Of a DNA stretch of 64,000 nucleotides, positions 10,419 to 21,119 are shown in pieces. The translations under genes were made by a program, and so were the position numbers. The notes beneath the pieces were generated by a model. The model was given only the letters and a program-made list of their open reading frames with translations. It was not told the DNA's origin and ran no database searches. The stretch's first letter is position 1; every line of letters begins with the position of its first letter. Source of the stretch: Zoroaster sp. YZ-2022 (Eukaryota > Echinodermata > Asteroidea > Forcipulatida > Zoroasteridae); the NCBI GenBank assembly GCA_029582265.1, contig CM055823.1:23261290-23325289 (forward strand). Direction: 5' to 3'.

Positions 10419-10504
10419 ATTGTCCTTAGCAAGTAGCAACATACTGCTTGTCTTTTCTCTTAACAAAGCCGGAATACCAAGTATGACTGCGACAGAAGTT
10501 GCCT
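10419..10504 (-). CDS. Exon 3 of the gene inside the CACTA-like element
   Basis: This 86-bp exon has a TTTCAG acceptor and a GTAAGT donor. It begins in phase 1, exactly as exon 10896-11079 requires, and ends in phase 0. Its product includes VAVILGIPALLREK, a hydrophobic stretch followed by a charged helix. The consecutive phase match is the main evidence that it is real. Confidence 0.65.
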
Positions 10505-10895
10505 CTGAAACAATGTTTATAAAAGACCACATTTAGTACAAAAATATAATCAATCATTTGACAAAAGCTTCTTATTTAAAGCCCCTCTACAATATTATTT
10601 TGGCAACTCTGATTGACTAACCGTGCTTAAGTTTCACCCAAGTGCAAATGTGCTCACATTATGGATAAAAACCTAGAAAAACTGAAATGGTGATTGTTGA
10701 GGTGAATCACGCAAGCTGTCTGAATCTTATTTTCATAATTTCTCTTAAATGTCTGCACTTCAGGCAGAATAACTTTAAATCACACAATCTTCACATCAAT
10801 TAAGACTTGCTTACATTTATTTTATTCTGGAATAGTGGAACTAATAATGTTGTATAGGGGCTTTAACTAGGTTTATCATCCTAAAACCAACTGAC

Positions 10896-11079
10896 CTTTT
10901 CTAGCAATTCCATCCCATTGCAGAGGGATGTTATCCAGAGCCTTCTGGTGCAAGTCTTCCAATTTCCTGGCCGACCCAAACAGCTTCAGGATGGCACTTT
11001 CATACTTCTTCAGGCCTTCATCCAGAAGTTCTTCTACTCCAGCTCTTGTTCCCTGCAGTCTCTTGAACTCGGATAACAT
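10896..11079 (-). CDS. Exon 2 of the gene inside the CACTA-like element
   Basis: This 184-bp open exon has an AACAG acceptor and a GTCAGT donor, and ends in phase 1. It encodes a largely helical, charged segment of about 61 residues that includes FKRLQGTRAGVEELLDEGLK, then GSARKLEDLHQKA and DNIPLQWDGIARK. No domain is recognised with confidence. The segment has the look of a coiled helical bundle. It continues in phase from exon 11958-12050 and into 10419-10504. Confidence 0.68.
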
Positions 11080-11957
11080 CTGTTAATATCAAATCAAGAA
11101 AAAAAAACATAAAATAAAATTACAAATCGAAATATGAAACCCACATTTGTTCTCTTAAGTTACAGGCCTCTTTACATGTAATGTCCACTTTATATTTAAT
11201 CATTTTATTATTATTTCTGTAATAAATATTTATTTGCTTTTTAGCACTGATTGACTGAATACATTTTTTTTTAAATGGAAGCGATATAAAGCTCATAAAA
11301 GTAGTAGGCCTAGTAGTCTGCATTTCTTTATTTAATGAAAAAACAGTACAATTATATTTACATTTATTTTATGCAATTAAATTTTTCTAAGTCATTGACC
11401 AAGCTAAACAAATGTATTTATCAAAACTAATGAAATAAAAAATAAAAACAATAGAAAATAATAGAAAATAATAAAGAAATAAAGAAACTTAAATAAAGAA
11501 ATCAAATAAAGAATTGAGGAAATAAGGAAGTTAAATAAAGAAATGAGTAAAAAATGAAATTAAGAAATAATAAAAAACACAAGCAAGATTATAATGTGGG
11601 TCATTCTCAACCCCTACAAACGTAAACAGTGACAAAAACCTAACACAATGGTGCGGTCTGATGTCATTACGCAGGCATCTTCGGACTGAGAAAATCGGTT
11701 ATTTTTACGAAGAAAAAAACTATTTTTTCCTTGAAAAATAAGTATGCATGAAAGTGCAAATAATTTTGAGCCGTGTTTCCAGATACACTCTGGCAATAAA
11801 TACCGCATTTAAAGGTATTTTGTAACTTGTTGTCTTGAGTTGTCGTGGAGTTGTATTGAGTTGTCGTGAAACCGTCGAGTTGACGCTAAATAGTGTGACC
11901 GAAAATAAGGCCTCAACTAATAAAACATTCACTTAATACAACGAAAACTGGACTTAC

Positions 11958-12050
11958 CTTGCAGTTGATGACATTCCTGAGTTCGTTGACATTATTATGA
12001 TGTTTGATGGCTTTGATGAATGCAAGATTGCAGTAGATTATGACAGCGTT
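11958..12050 (-). CDS. Exon 1 (of those visible) of the gene inside the CACTA-like element
   Basis: A 93-bp (31-codon) exon in phase 0 lies between a TTGCTAG acceptor and a GTAAGT donor. It encodes CNLAFIKAIKHHNNVNELRN and ends in a Cys-Lys pair. It joins in phase to 10896-11079. An earlier exon is implied because there is an acceptor rather than a start codon, but the remaining 500 bp to the terminal array show no convincing one, so the 5' end may lie in deleted sequence. Confidence 0.62.
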
Positions 12051-12559
12051 CTAGCAAATAATATCGCTTTGCACACAATAAGCAATCGCACAATGCATTA
12101 ACACGTCGATACAACGGCGGCCAATAATGCAAACGTGGCGCGGTTCAATTCCAATGGTACCCGTTCAATGCATGGACAATACGCAAACCGCAAACTACCA
12201 GTTGCGTTCAACCAATAGGAACTTAGCAGTTGCATAACCGTACCAATTTCGTTTTTCTTAGTCGTATGACGAGACACATTAGTCATTGACGAAGTAATAA
12301 TGTTCCCATCCAGGCAAATTATTTGTGATTTTGTCACCGATTTTAAAGAAATAACATTCAATTATCACTGAATGGTACACAAAATGGTACACAAAATGTA
12401 TCACAAAAAATTATGACAATTTTCATATGAATTTAATACTACAAAAATGTAAAAAAATATGTGTTAATGAAAAAGATCATAAGTCCGAATGACTTGAAAT
12501 AAACCCCAGCGAAAATTCATTCTAAAAGCAATTATAAACTTGAAATAATCAAGTTTTGT

Positions 12560-12737
12560 TCATAACGAATGACTTATTTTTATTAGTCACAAACATCAGC
12601 AATGACTAACCTAAATTGGTCATTTGTGACTAAACATTAGTCCTACGTTGATTTAATTAGTCATTGAGACTTGACTAATCTAAATTAGTCGTTTTGACTA
12701 ATTTATGAGCACCAATGACTAACTTATGTTTACAGTG
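12560..12737. repeat. Right subterminal TTAGTCA array and terminus
   Basis: This mirrors the left array: repeated TTAGTCA/TGACTAA words ending in GACTAACTTATGTTTACAGTG. The terminal 14-20 bp are the inverted complement of the left end. Confidence 0.85.
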
Positions 12738-12739
12738 AA

Positions 12740-12970
12740 CAGCCCAGAACACCTTGTGGAAATTGCGGAACTTTTCACAAGAGGCGTGAATGTCCAGCGT
12801 ATGGCAAGACTTGCCACAAATGTAACAAAAAGAATCACTACGCTGATTACTGCAGAAGCAGCCGCCGTGTCCACACAGTAAACCCCGATCCATACTCGGA
12901 GGAGGACAACCCTTTCGCAGAAGAGCAAGAATTATTCCACATTCGAGCTCTAGACAACACCAACCTGAAC
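12740..12970 (+). pseudogene. gag: gag, C-terminal part with two zinc knuckles
   Basis: Downstream of the nested transposon the gag frame resumes with a CxxC-x3-H-x4-C knuckle (CGNCGTFHKRREC) and a CxxC-x4-H-x4-C knuckle (CHKCNKKNHYADYC), the usual RNA-binding pair of Ty3/gypsy nucleocapsids. With the 2-bp AA duplication discounted, the frame on this side is the one used at 8247, so the insertion separates a single original gene. The annotation is of the two broken parts only. Confidence 0.85.
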
Positions 12971-13399
12971 TTGAAGCTTGATATCCACGCTACGCTTGTG
13001 GTGAATAACACACATGTTCCTGTCCAACTTGACACTGGTGCACGTTGTAACGTCCTGCCCATGAAGGTTTACAATGTCATCGCACCACCCAAGTCCATTG
13101 ATAATTCCAAGTCAACCACGCTCATAGCTTACGGAGGAAACGAGCTCCACACAGTTGGACTAGCGTCACTGCCGTGTCGCATCGAATCATCACAGACTGA
13201 CCACAAGATTGACTTTCACATTGTTGACGTGCAGGTGAAAGCTATACTCGGATTGACCGATTGCCTCCGCCTAGGCCTGTTGTCTGTTAATAACTCAGTC
13301 TACCGCGTCCAACTGACACAACATCGACTCAAGTCTTCAAAGACTACGAAGACCTGTTTGACGGCTCCCTTGGGACACTACCAGTCATCTACACCATGA
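12971..13399 (+). pseudogene. pro: Retropepsin-like protease region
   Basis: The aspartic protease active-site motif appears as VQLDTGARCNVLP, where LDTGA is the catalytic Asp triad, with ILGLTDCLRLGLL as the C-terminal hydrophobic flap-closing motif. The frame is open from the zinc knuckles through here. It is lost near 13330, where the sequence passes to the frame of the reverse transcriptase and the usual linker appears shortened. Confidence 0.82.
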
Positions 13400-14145
13400 C
13401 CATTGACCCTAATGCTACACCGGTTGTCCGTCCCCCACGTCGCATCCCGGCAGCGATGCAAGCCAAGGTCAAGTCTGAACTCAAACGAATGACTATCCTC
13501 GGTGTGATCACTCCAGTCTCCGAACCGACAGACTGGGTTTCTTCTATGGTCGCAACCCATAAGAAAAACAGCGAAGAAATCCGCTTGTGCATCGACCCTC
13601 GCGACCTTAACCAAGCACTGAAGCGCCCACACCACCCTACGCGAACAGTAGAGGAAGTTGCCGCCAAGATGGATGGCGCCACTGTTTTCTCAGTGCTTGA
13701 TGCTAAATGCTCCTTCTGGCAGATCACCTTGGATTACCAATCATCATTGCTGACCACATTCAGCACGCCACACGGCAGGTATCGCTTTCTTCGCATGCCA
13801 TATGGTATTTGTTCTGCTTCAGATGTGTACCAGAGAACCATGGAGCAGTTATTCGCCGATCTGCCATGCTCCGTCATCGTCGATGACATACTAGTTGGTG
13901 GACGTACCAAAGAGGAGCACGATCAATATCTCAAAACTGTCCTCGATCGAATACGCAAAATCAACATGCGCCTCAACCCCAAGAAGTGCCGATTTGGTCT
14001 CACTCAAGTCTCGTATGTCGGTCACGTCTTCACCGCCACTGGTCTTAAGCCTGACCCAGCCAAAGTCAGTGCTATCACCGACATGCCTCCACCTGACGAC
14101 GTCACTGCCTTACAACGCTTCCTTGGCATGGTGACATATACCTAG
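13330..14145 (+). pseudogene. pol: Reverse transcriptase region
   Basis: This is RNA-directed DNA polymerase of the Ty3/gypsy type. Visible motifs include RLCIDPRDLNQ, VLDAKCSFWQI (normally AKSGFWQI-like), FLRMPYGICSA and the catalytic VDD in SVIVDDILVGG at 13879-13887, then RFLGMVTY. The frame ends at a TAG at 14143-14145 caused by a small insertion in what should be the RFLGMVTYLAKF region. The normal continuation lies in another frame just downstream. Confidence 0.9.
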
Positions 14146-14149
14146 CCAA

Positions 14150-14967
14150 GTTTATACCCAATCTAAGCGACTTAGCAGCCCCACTACGCGAGCTCACACA
14201 TAGTGACGTCCATTGGTGTTGGTTAGACCAACACAATGCAGCATTTCTTGAGATCAAGGACAGCTAGGATCGCTAATGCGCCGACACTCAAGTACTTTGA
14301 TGTCTGCAAGCCAGTTACAGTGACCTGTGACGCCTCTAAGTTCGGCCTTGGTGCAGCTTGCCTACAAGAGGGTGCCCCTGTCGCGTATGCTTCGCGTACT
14401 ATGACTGAAACTGAAAAACGCGACGCGCAGATTGAGAAAGAACTGCTTGCAGTTCTGTTTGCCTGCACCAAGTTCCACGACTACATATATGGAAAAGACA
14501 TTGTAGTTGAAACGGATCACCAGCCACTGGTCACCATCGTCAAAAAGCCTCTGCTGAGTGCCCCTGCACGACTTCAACGCATGCTTCTCCAGTTGCAGAA
14601 GTACAACATCACCCTCGTGTACAAGAAAGGCAAAGAACTCTTTCTTGCTGACACTTTGTCTCGCGCACCCATGTCAACAACTGGTACTGGGAATCATGAC
14701 CTGGAAGTAATGACCCTTCTGCCAATCTCTGATGCACGACTTGAACAGCTCAAAAAAGCAACTAACTGTGACTCCGCCATTCAAAAGCTCGCTGATATCA
14801 TCAGTCGCGGATGGCCTTCACATATCAACAATGCCCCACCAGAGGTTCGCCCCTACTTCCCGTTCAGAGATGAACTGGTTCTTGAACGCGGCATCATCTT
14901 AAAGGGACATAAGGCCATTATTCACGAGTCACTACGCACAGAATACATCAAAGTACTGCATGATTAA
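14150..14967 (+). pseudogene. pol: RNase H and start of integrase zinc-binding region
   Basis: The RNase H fold is shown by VTCDASKFGLGAACLQ, then QIEKELLAVLFACTKFHDYI and ETDHQPL, and the region closes with LADTLSRAP. The following segment leads toward the integrase HHCC domain and is stopped by an in-frame TAA at 14965-14967, immediately before GHPGIEATKRRAR. The matching integrase sequence continues in the same frame after the stop, so this is a point nonsense change rather than a domain boundary. Confidence 0.88.
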
Positions 14968-15994
14968 GGTCACCCAGGTATCGAGGCTACCAAACGCAGA
15001 GCCAGAGACGTAGTCTACTGGCCATCAATGTGCATGGATATCGAACAGTCCGTCTCTGGATGCAGTTTGCAACGCTACCAAAGCCCACCAACAGAAAGAG
15101 CCACTGAAAAGCTACCCCCCACCCAGCCTCCCATGGGAACTCATTGGAGTTAACCTATTCCACTGGAATGGCATGGATTACCTAGCCCTTGGCGACTCAT
15201 ATTCCGGCTGGTTTGACTTCGCTTCGCTTGACGACACATGTGCCTCTACAGTCATTGAGGTACTCAAGAGACAATTTTCCATCCATGGGATCCCCCGCAT
15301 AATCAGTGACAACGCAAGACAGTTTGATTGCTTCGCCTTCAAAGAGTTTGCACAGTCATGGGGTTTCCAGCATACAACCAGCAGTCCCCATTTCCCTCAG
15401 TCCAACGGCCTTGCAGAGAGCTCTGTGAAGCGCGCCAAACAACTCCTCGAGAAGACAAAACGCGAAGGCTCAGACTTATACCGCAACCTGCTGAACATTC
15501 GCAACGTCCCAACCAACCCTCAGCTTGGCTCACCTTCCCAACGTCTCATGTCACGGCGTCTTCGAACAACCATTCCCACCTCGACGCCCCTCCTTAAACC
15601 CACCATTTACACACGCGTCACAGCCCAGTTACGAAAGAGACGCCAGCAGCAGAAGTCCTCATTTGATAAATCTGCTAAACCCCACCGACCACTGAATCCA
15701 GGGCAAGTCGTCCGTCTCCAATCACTCAAAGGACACGATCAGTTGGGAATTGTCCAAAAGCATTCCGGCAACCCCAGATCATACATCGTCAATGCCCAAG
15801 GCACACTCTACCGCCGCAATCGGAGACACCTATTACCAGTCCCTGAACCACCTCCACAGCAACAGCACTTACCTGACTTCTACCTACCTCCACAGGATCC
15901 ACTGCCTCAGCCCGCCATCGCCCAAGCACCTCCGCCACAGCCAGCCGTAACCCGTTCTGGTCGCGTCTCCAAGCCAAATCCTAAATACACTTAA
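14968..15994 (+). pseudogene. pol: Integrase region
   Basis: Integrase catalyses insertion of the DNA copy. A frameshift near 15060 splits the HHCC zinc-binding region. The rve core is visible in the long frame from 15173: second Asp in IISDNARQF, Glu in NGLAESSVKRAK. The position expected for the first catalytic Asp reads Asn (GVNLFH, codon 15152-15154), so the core looks inactive even apart from the frameshift. The C-terminal part (HRPLNPGQVVRLQ and LYRRNRRHLLP) and a Pro/Gln-rich tail end at a TAA. Confidence 0.87.
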
Positions 15995-16405
15995 TAGTTT
16001 TGTGTAACTGTTACAACCTTGCCCACACTGGATTTTGTACTGTTGATCCCACTTTTATGCTGATGACTCTGGACTATCCCTGACTATCGGACTCCTTGTA
16101 AATAGTTTGCCTATTTCACATGTGTTGTACACTTCAAGAATAAGAGTTTTTTTTCTTTCTTTTTTCGTCTTTTAACGCCTTATTGCTTGAACCTCCTGTT
16201 TGTTTCTCAGAGGAAAGGATAGTTAATTGTTTATCTTGCTACATTTACGCAACCAGTGTTTTTAAAATTTTAGATAGTGTGATCTTCAAATCAGTGAAAC
16301 ACTCGGACTCTAAATTACCAGACTTCATTTTACAAATTCACTTGATCAAACCAATGTTCATTTTATAAAGCAGATTGTTTTATTCAAAGTGTTAAAACAA
16401 AACTT

Positions 16406-16566
16406 AGAAGAGAGGATGTAGCGGTACGCCTTGCACAAGTCTAATCTATGTATCCCAGCATGCATCACTCATAACATGGCCGCTTACATGCCTGTATGTG
16501 AACTCGTGTTGCTACTAAATAAAGCTTGACTAGCATTCAACATAACGGAGTCTACAACATTCTTTA
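16406..16566 (+). repeat. Polypurine tract and full-length 3' LTR
   Basis: AGAAGAGAGGA (16406-16416) is the likely plus-strand primer. The LTR itself is 16417-16566 and keeps the roughly 33-bp segment that is missing from the 5' LTR. It ends CATTCTTTA and is followed by the ACTTG duplication. Confidence 0.87.
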
Positions 16567-16934
16567 ACTTGTACACTGAACATGTAAACATCAGTAAGAC
16601 CATGTAATGTGATGATTAGTAATACTTGTACACTGAACATGTAAGCATCAGTAAGACCATGTAATGTGATGATTAGTAATACTTAATTGTACACTGAACA
16701 TGTAAGCATCAGTAAGACCATGTAATGTGATGATTAAGTAATACTTGTACACTGAACATGTAAGCATCAGTAAGACCATGTAATGTGATGATTAGTAATA
16801 CTTGTACACTGAACATGTAAGCATCAGTAAGACCATGTAATGTGATGATTAGTAATACTTGTACACTGAACATGTAAGCATCAGTAAGACCATGTAATGT
16901 GATGATTAGTAATACTTGTACACTGAACATGTAA
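16567..16934. repeat. 57-bp minisatellite, right half
   Basis: About six and a half units of the same 57-bp repeat as 6953-7445 continue after the retrotransposon. The array was therefore about 15 units long before the insertion. Two units carry small insertions (AA at about 16685, A at about 16736). Confidence 0.95.
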
Positions 16935-17640
16935 CTACATGTATACAAGAACCCAAACAAAACACTTAATTTATCACTTTACTGTCTGATCTGTATGGAC
17001 AGCTGGGATACATCAAGTAGACCAAACTTGAACAATTCTATTTTAATAATAGTGTCAATGCACTGTTGAGATACTTTGGAAATAAGACGGGCAAAAAACA
17101 GACTCTGAAAAAAGTAAACGCAGTTTTGCTTGTATGCCAAATAAATTTAGCAAGACTGGAAACAGTGCAGCTTATTTCTGCAAGTCCAACATACAGAGCT
17201 ATTCAAGGGACGTGGTGAAAAAATAAATACTAATATCTCATAACCATTAAGCTTAAATACATAACGTCATTAGACTTACTTCATAGTAATGTCAGATTTA
17301 CAAGATATAAGTTACATACATGATAACTTGAATTACTTTAATTTAAAATATAAATTATTATTTTAATAGAAGCTGACTCTTTTTGTTGATTTTCTTTTTA
17401 ACACGTTCCTTTATTAACACTTAATGTTACATGTACAGTATGTATTCAATCAGATTTACATCATGGATTGAACTGCTTTCTCATTTTCTTTGTACCACAT
17501 TGGAATTTTTTAAAATAATATTACATTATGTAACCGGGGGAATATACAACCATGTTGGTTATATTATGGACGCAACGTTAAAAAGAATTTTATTTATTGT
17601 AGTTGTACGTTTTGTATCTTGTTTGCTTAATATTAGTTAA
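16935..17640. other. AT-rich spacer without recognisable features
   Basis: Only short ORFs without motifs are present. I see no splice-bounded exon, repeat or RNA gene that I can support. Confidence 0.4.
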
Positions 17641-18035
17641 CTTGGGCGGGACTCGAACCCACGACCTCCTGCTTACTAGTGCAGACGTCTTAACCTCTCG
17701 ACCACCGAGCTTGCCCGATGACGATTGGCCGGCTAGAATCCTATATAGCAGCGGGTTCCGCGATATAATATAAATTGGTGAAATTCTTGCGTCGGGAGAT
17801 AAACAATTGATTCTAGCCGGCCAATCGTCATTGGGCAAGCTCGGTGGTCGAGAGGTTAAGACGTCTGCACTAGTAAGCAGGAGGTCGTAGGTTCGAGTCC
17901 TGCCCGAGTCGCCTGTGTAGTTTTTTCACAGACACTCGGAAAGCACTGAGCATACAGTGCTATACACACGTCGGTGTAGGGCAAAATTAAATCAATTGTT
18001 TATCTCCCGACGCAAGAATTTCACCAATCTATATA
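17641..18035. mobile_element. Pair of tRNA-derived SINEs in inverted orientation (second tRNA-SINE family)
   Basis: Two tRNA-like heads face apart: minus strand at 17641-17718 and plus strand at 17830-17912. Each has an A-box-like TGGTCGAGAGGTTAAG and a B box GGTTCGAGTCC or close variant. The arms 17641-17739 and 17811-17911 are near-perfect inverted repeats with GATTCTAGCCGGCCAATCGTC at their inner ends. A second inverted pair (AATTGTTTATCTCCCGACGC) links the spacer with 17990-18032. The Leu/Ser-like head shape is suggestive, but the sequence is a SINE and not a functional tRNA, because acceptor-stem pairing and anticodon loop are not convincing. Confidence 0.78.
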
Positions 18036-20701
18036 ATATTAGTTATGTAGTGTTATTATTGCCTTCTCGTGTTACATTTAGGAATGTTCAGTTCGAGTTA
18101 TAAAACGCGGTAAAGCTAGGGGGTCTTGCCACCACTGATGGCTGTAACACCTACGTCCTTGTCTAGCCCTGTGGTAAAATTTTGGGGGGTTGCAGCGGGT
18201 ACGGCGATTTCGAGCCTGGCTGGACTTGCCAACGCGCTGCCGGTGATGGCGGTTGCGAAGTTGTAGTTTCGTCTGTGTCAGAATGTTCTTCGACTATTAC
18301 AGTACATGTCTGATACAGGTAAATGATACATTTTTACTTATTATTTTTATTTTATTTTCACTGGAAATTGTCTTTGTAATTTTTAGAGTTTAGTAGGGGA
18401 AAGATAAGTCTAGGTAAAGAAACATTTTCTTTTTGGTGTCGAGACAAATTCTATAAGTGTTCGGTGAGCTTTGGGAATCGACGTCAAGTCGACCACAGCA
18501 CCGGCTAGTTCATTAATTTAGCGGTGGGAAAAGTTACGATAACTTGGTATACGTCTCGGTGACGTGGCTGCGAAGAATGGAGAAAATAACTTCCATTCAG
18601 AGTGAGGCATAACTCGAAATAATTTCGTAAGGGGCGTATTGGAGTGAATCCTTTACAGGAGGCCGTCAGTATTTGTCACTTTGTAGAGTGATGGCAGACT
18701 TTTATAATTTGTCGCCGTTGATGTCAATAAGTAAATTGTTGGGATGTTGGGAGAATTTAAACAAGTAATATTTTCCGAAGATGGGAGAGGCATATGGACT
18801 AATCGAGAAGTGTGTTTTTATGTATTTTTAAGATATTTTAAAGAAGTGCGATGAGTTGGCTTGGGTTGGAGAGTGATAGATACATCTTTCGGCTGAATTC
18901 GAAGTCAATTTGTACAGTCCGATTTGAGTAATCTGATCCTCCCATGGGGATTGTAGTTTAAGAATGTGTTGTTTTTATAGTTATGAACGATGGACGTTCC
19001 ACCGTTTTGTAGAGGCATTGCATGCGAGTCCGTCATGGGCATCGTCATATTTGTTTGTCATTACATGTACATAGATAGTGACCGCAGAACTCGTGTAAAA
19101 GATTGCATGGTTTTTGGTTTTGTTTTAGCATATTGTAATTCACTTCATTTTAGACCGTTGTCCACCTGCTGATGACAGCTGAAGGTTGTTTTAGCCAGGG
19201 ACCGGACTTTATCATGGTGCCGAAATGGTGGGTCCGTGATCTGTAGACCCAGTGTCGCTGGTTGGGATATGTTTAATTATGGTCCATTAGATATCTGTTG
19301 GTTGTTTTATGGGTTCTGGCGAAGGGATCGGGGATCGCTCTTAACGTAAATGGCTGTTGGGTCTGGTATGTTTTCGTCGGAAAGCGTTATTATTGTTTGA
19401 CATAATTTTTGTTAATTTCGCCTTAGTTCTTCCATTTCATTTTTATTATGTATACCCTTTTGTATTAAAGAAACTTGTGGTTAACTGAATAATTCAATTA
19501 GATTGATATAGAACATGAGGTGAACCGTATTTTGTACTGATTTAAAGTTGTTATTTTTCTGTTTGTTTTAACAGGTTTTTTTTGTGTTGGGTTTTGAGTT
19601 TACGTTTCATTTTGGTTGTAGTTTCATTGGTCCACGGTATCCTTACTTGCATTTTGTGTACTATTTCTGAGTGTGCAAACGCTCCGGTTACAATTATGCA
19701 TTGAAATAATGTTAAGTTCATCATATGTGTAATGTACAGTACAAGGTACAAAGCAGTATGCTAGTACTAGAAAGAAGCTAAAAGACTGGAATGCTACGGT
19801 GCATACATGATTTTGCCTTGACAAAATACATGTATGCAAGTCCCCTCAGTTTACATCATTGGGGATTGTAATCGATGAAGTGATTGATTTATACTCACAT
19901 GTAATTCTTCTTGCACTCTTCCATCAAAATCAGTGTTACTGCAGTATGATGTCCAGCATGTACATGTTGTGGACTGTCTGAGATACAACACTAGAAGCTA
20001 TGTAAGATGCCTGGATCTGAAACACATGAAAATCTATAGAGCGGTACACATGTTACAGTTTGGCTACAGTTTTGGCTTCATCTCGATCTTTATACTTAGG
20101 AAGTAATTTTTCTTCAAAGCCATGAGGATTTTATGAGGAAGTTGAAAATGTGTTGCAGGAGATTAACAAATATAAGTTTTTAAAGGTTCCCATTTTTAAA
20201 TGTTTTTTATAGGTTTTATGGGTTTCGCTGGGAGGCCTGCCTTTAATAAGATGTCAGGGTTTCTTCTGGCTCTGCAAAAAATAAATAATTAAATAATTAT
20301 ACAAATATAAAAAATGTGTGACAAGAATTTCATTTTAATAGATTCAGTGTTGCGTAGACTGTCATAGCATAATGATTTTAACCAATTACATGTACATCAA
20401 TTTAGCACATTACATACATGTCTTCATCTTTATAATTATTATAACTGCAAGATGATAAAATACTTTTTTGAAATTGCTTAAAGAAAAATCAACAACATAT
20501 ACTTGGTGTTAAGTTGGTACAGTTATCAATCAATCAAGTGCTTTCATTTAGGAGAATTCACAAAAAGTGTTGTTTCAATGTTGCACCTTCTCTTTCTCAA
20601 GGAAATTCTCTAAAAAGGGAAAACACTAACATTTTTAAATTCCTGGTAATTTTCATTTCGGGAAAATACCAATACCATTTTGTACAAAATGACATCAAAA
20701 A
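18036..20701. other. Unassigned region with no supported gene
   Basis: Most of this is AT-rich and noncoding. A local GC-richer patch at 18110-18300 contains a 42-codon ORF on the plus strand (18138-18266), Ala/Val/Leu-rich with VAAGTAISSLAGLANALP, but it has no recognised family, and neither its start context nor its conservation can be judged. Nothing else between here and the exon-like piece at 20702 can be named. Confidence 0.35.
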
Positions 20702-20773
20702 TTAAGATAAACTAATTATTTCTTGTGCTTTGGAACAACTGTTCAAATCACTTGTTGATTCATTTTGACTTAA
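20702..20773 (-). CDS. Candidate terminal exon of block copy 2
   Basis: On the minus strand a TTTGTTTCAG-type acceptor precedes 23 codons and a TAA stop (ending AQEIISLS). It sits downstream, in the gene sense, of the other copy-2 exons and could be their 3' end. Phase continuity with 21398-21495 cannot be shown, since that exon may itself end in a stop. Confidence 0.3.
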   Translation of the reverse strand, partial: LSQNESTSDLNSCSKAQEIISLS

Positions 20774-21119
20774 CTGAAACAAATAAATTTGGTGCAAATA
20801 CCTGATACAGTTCCAGCAGGACTTAAAAAGAGCATTATTGATAAGTATAGGATATCCAATGAAAGAAATATAATTACCATTATTGTCTGCCTTTCTGAGT
20901 GAATCTAGCATATTAAGAATCTATCTTATCCGCAATGTGTTTTCTTGAGAATTTCTGACAACAGTCAACATCGGCCTAAAGACAAGAAATTCAGAAATAA
21001 TGTAGAACATTAATCAATTGAAAAGCAATGAGTATCAAAATAATAGTTGGCTCTGATGACCCAGCTGATGATGATGAGGTCCAAGAGTTTTATTGTGCAT
21101 GCATATATTGTGCAGACAA

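Larger units (their letters stand above)
8248..12737 (-). mobile_element. CACTA/EnSpm-like transposon nested in gag, carrying a spliced gene
   Basis: The termini are CACTGTAAACATAA on the left and its complement on the right, flanked by AA at 8246-8247 and 12738-12739. Dense subterminal arrays of TTAGTCA/TGACTAA lie within about 270 bp of the left end and about 170 bp of the right end. CACTG ends with subterminal repeat arrays and a 2-3 bp duplication fit animal CACTA/EnSpm elements. The interior holds no transposase I can recognise. Instead it has a minus-strand gene with intact splice sites (11958-12050, 10896-11079, 10419-10504 and candidates further down) and an inserted palindromic MITE (8673-8863). 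Superfamily assignment is inference from the ends. Confidence 0.75.
7446..16566 (+). mobile_element. Ty3/gypsy-type LTR retrotransposon, decayed, split by a DNA transposon
   Basis: The element is bounded by LTRs at 7446-7559 and 16417-16566 and by a perfect 5-bp target duplication, ACTTG, at 7441-7445 and 16567-16571. Its order is gag, protease, reverse transcriptase, RNase H, integrase, which is the Ty3/gypsy order. A polypurine tract (AGAAGAGAGGA, 16406-16416) abuts the 3' LTR. The coding region has several frame breaks and one in-frame stop, and gag is split by the 4.49-kb element at 8248-12737. It cannot encode a working set of proteins as it stands. No envelope-like ORF is visible after integrase. 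Confidence 0.92.

Noticed and set aside
12098..12361. 87-codon minus-strand ORF as the first exon of the gene inside the CACTA-like element
   Set aside because: No donor in the right phase connects it to the acceptor at 12051, and its residues show no continuity with the next exon.
17828..17912. Functional tRNA (Leu or Ser type)
   Set aside because: Head-like boxes occur in an inverted pair with a common tail, and acceptor-stem pairing is not convincing. SINE origin explains it.
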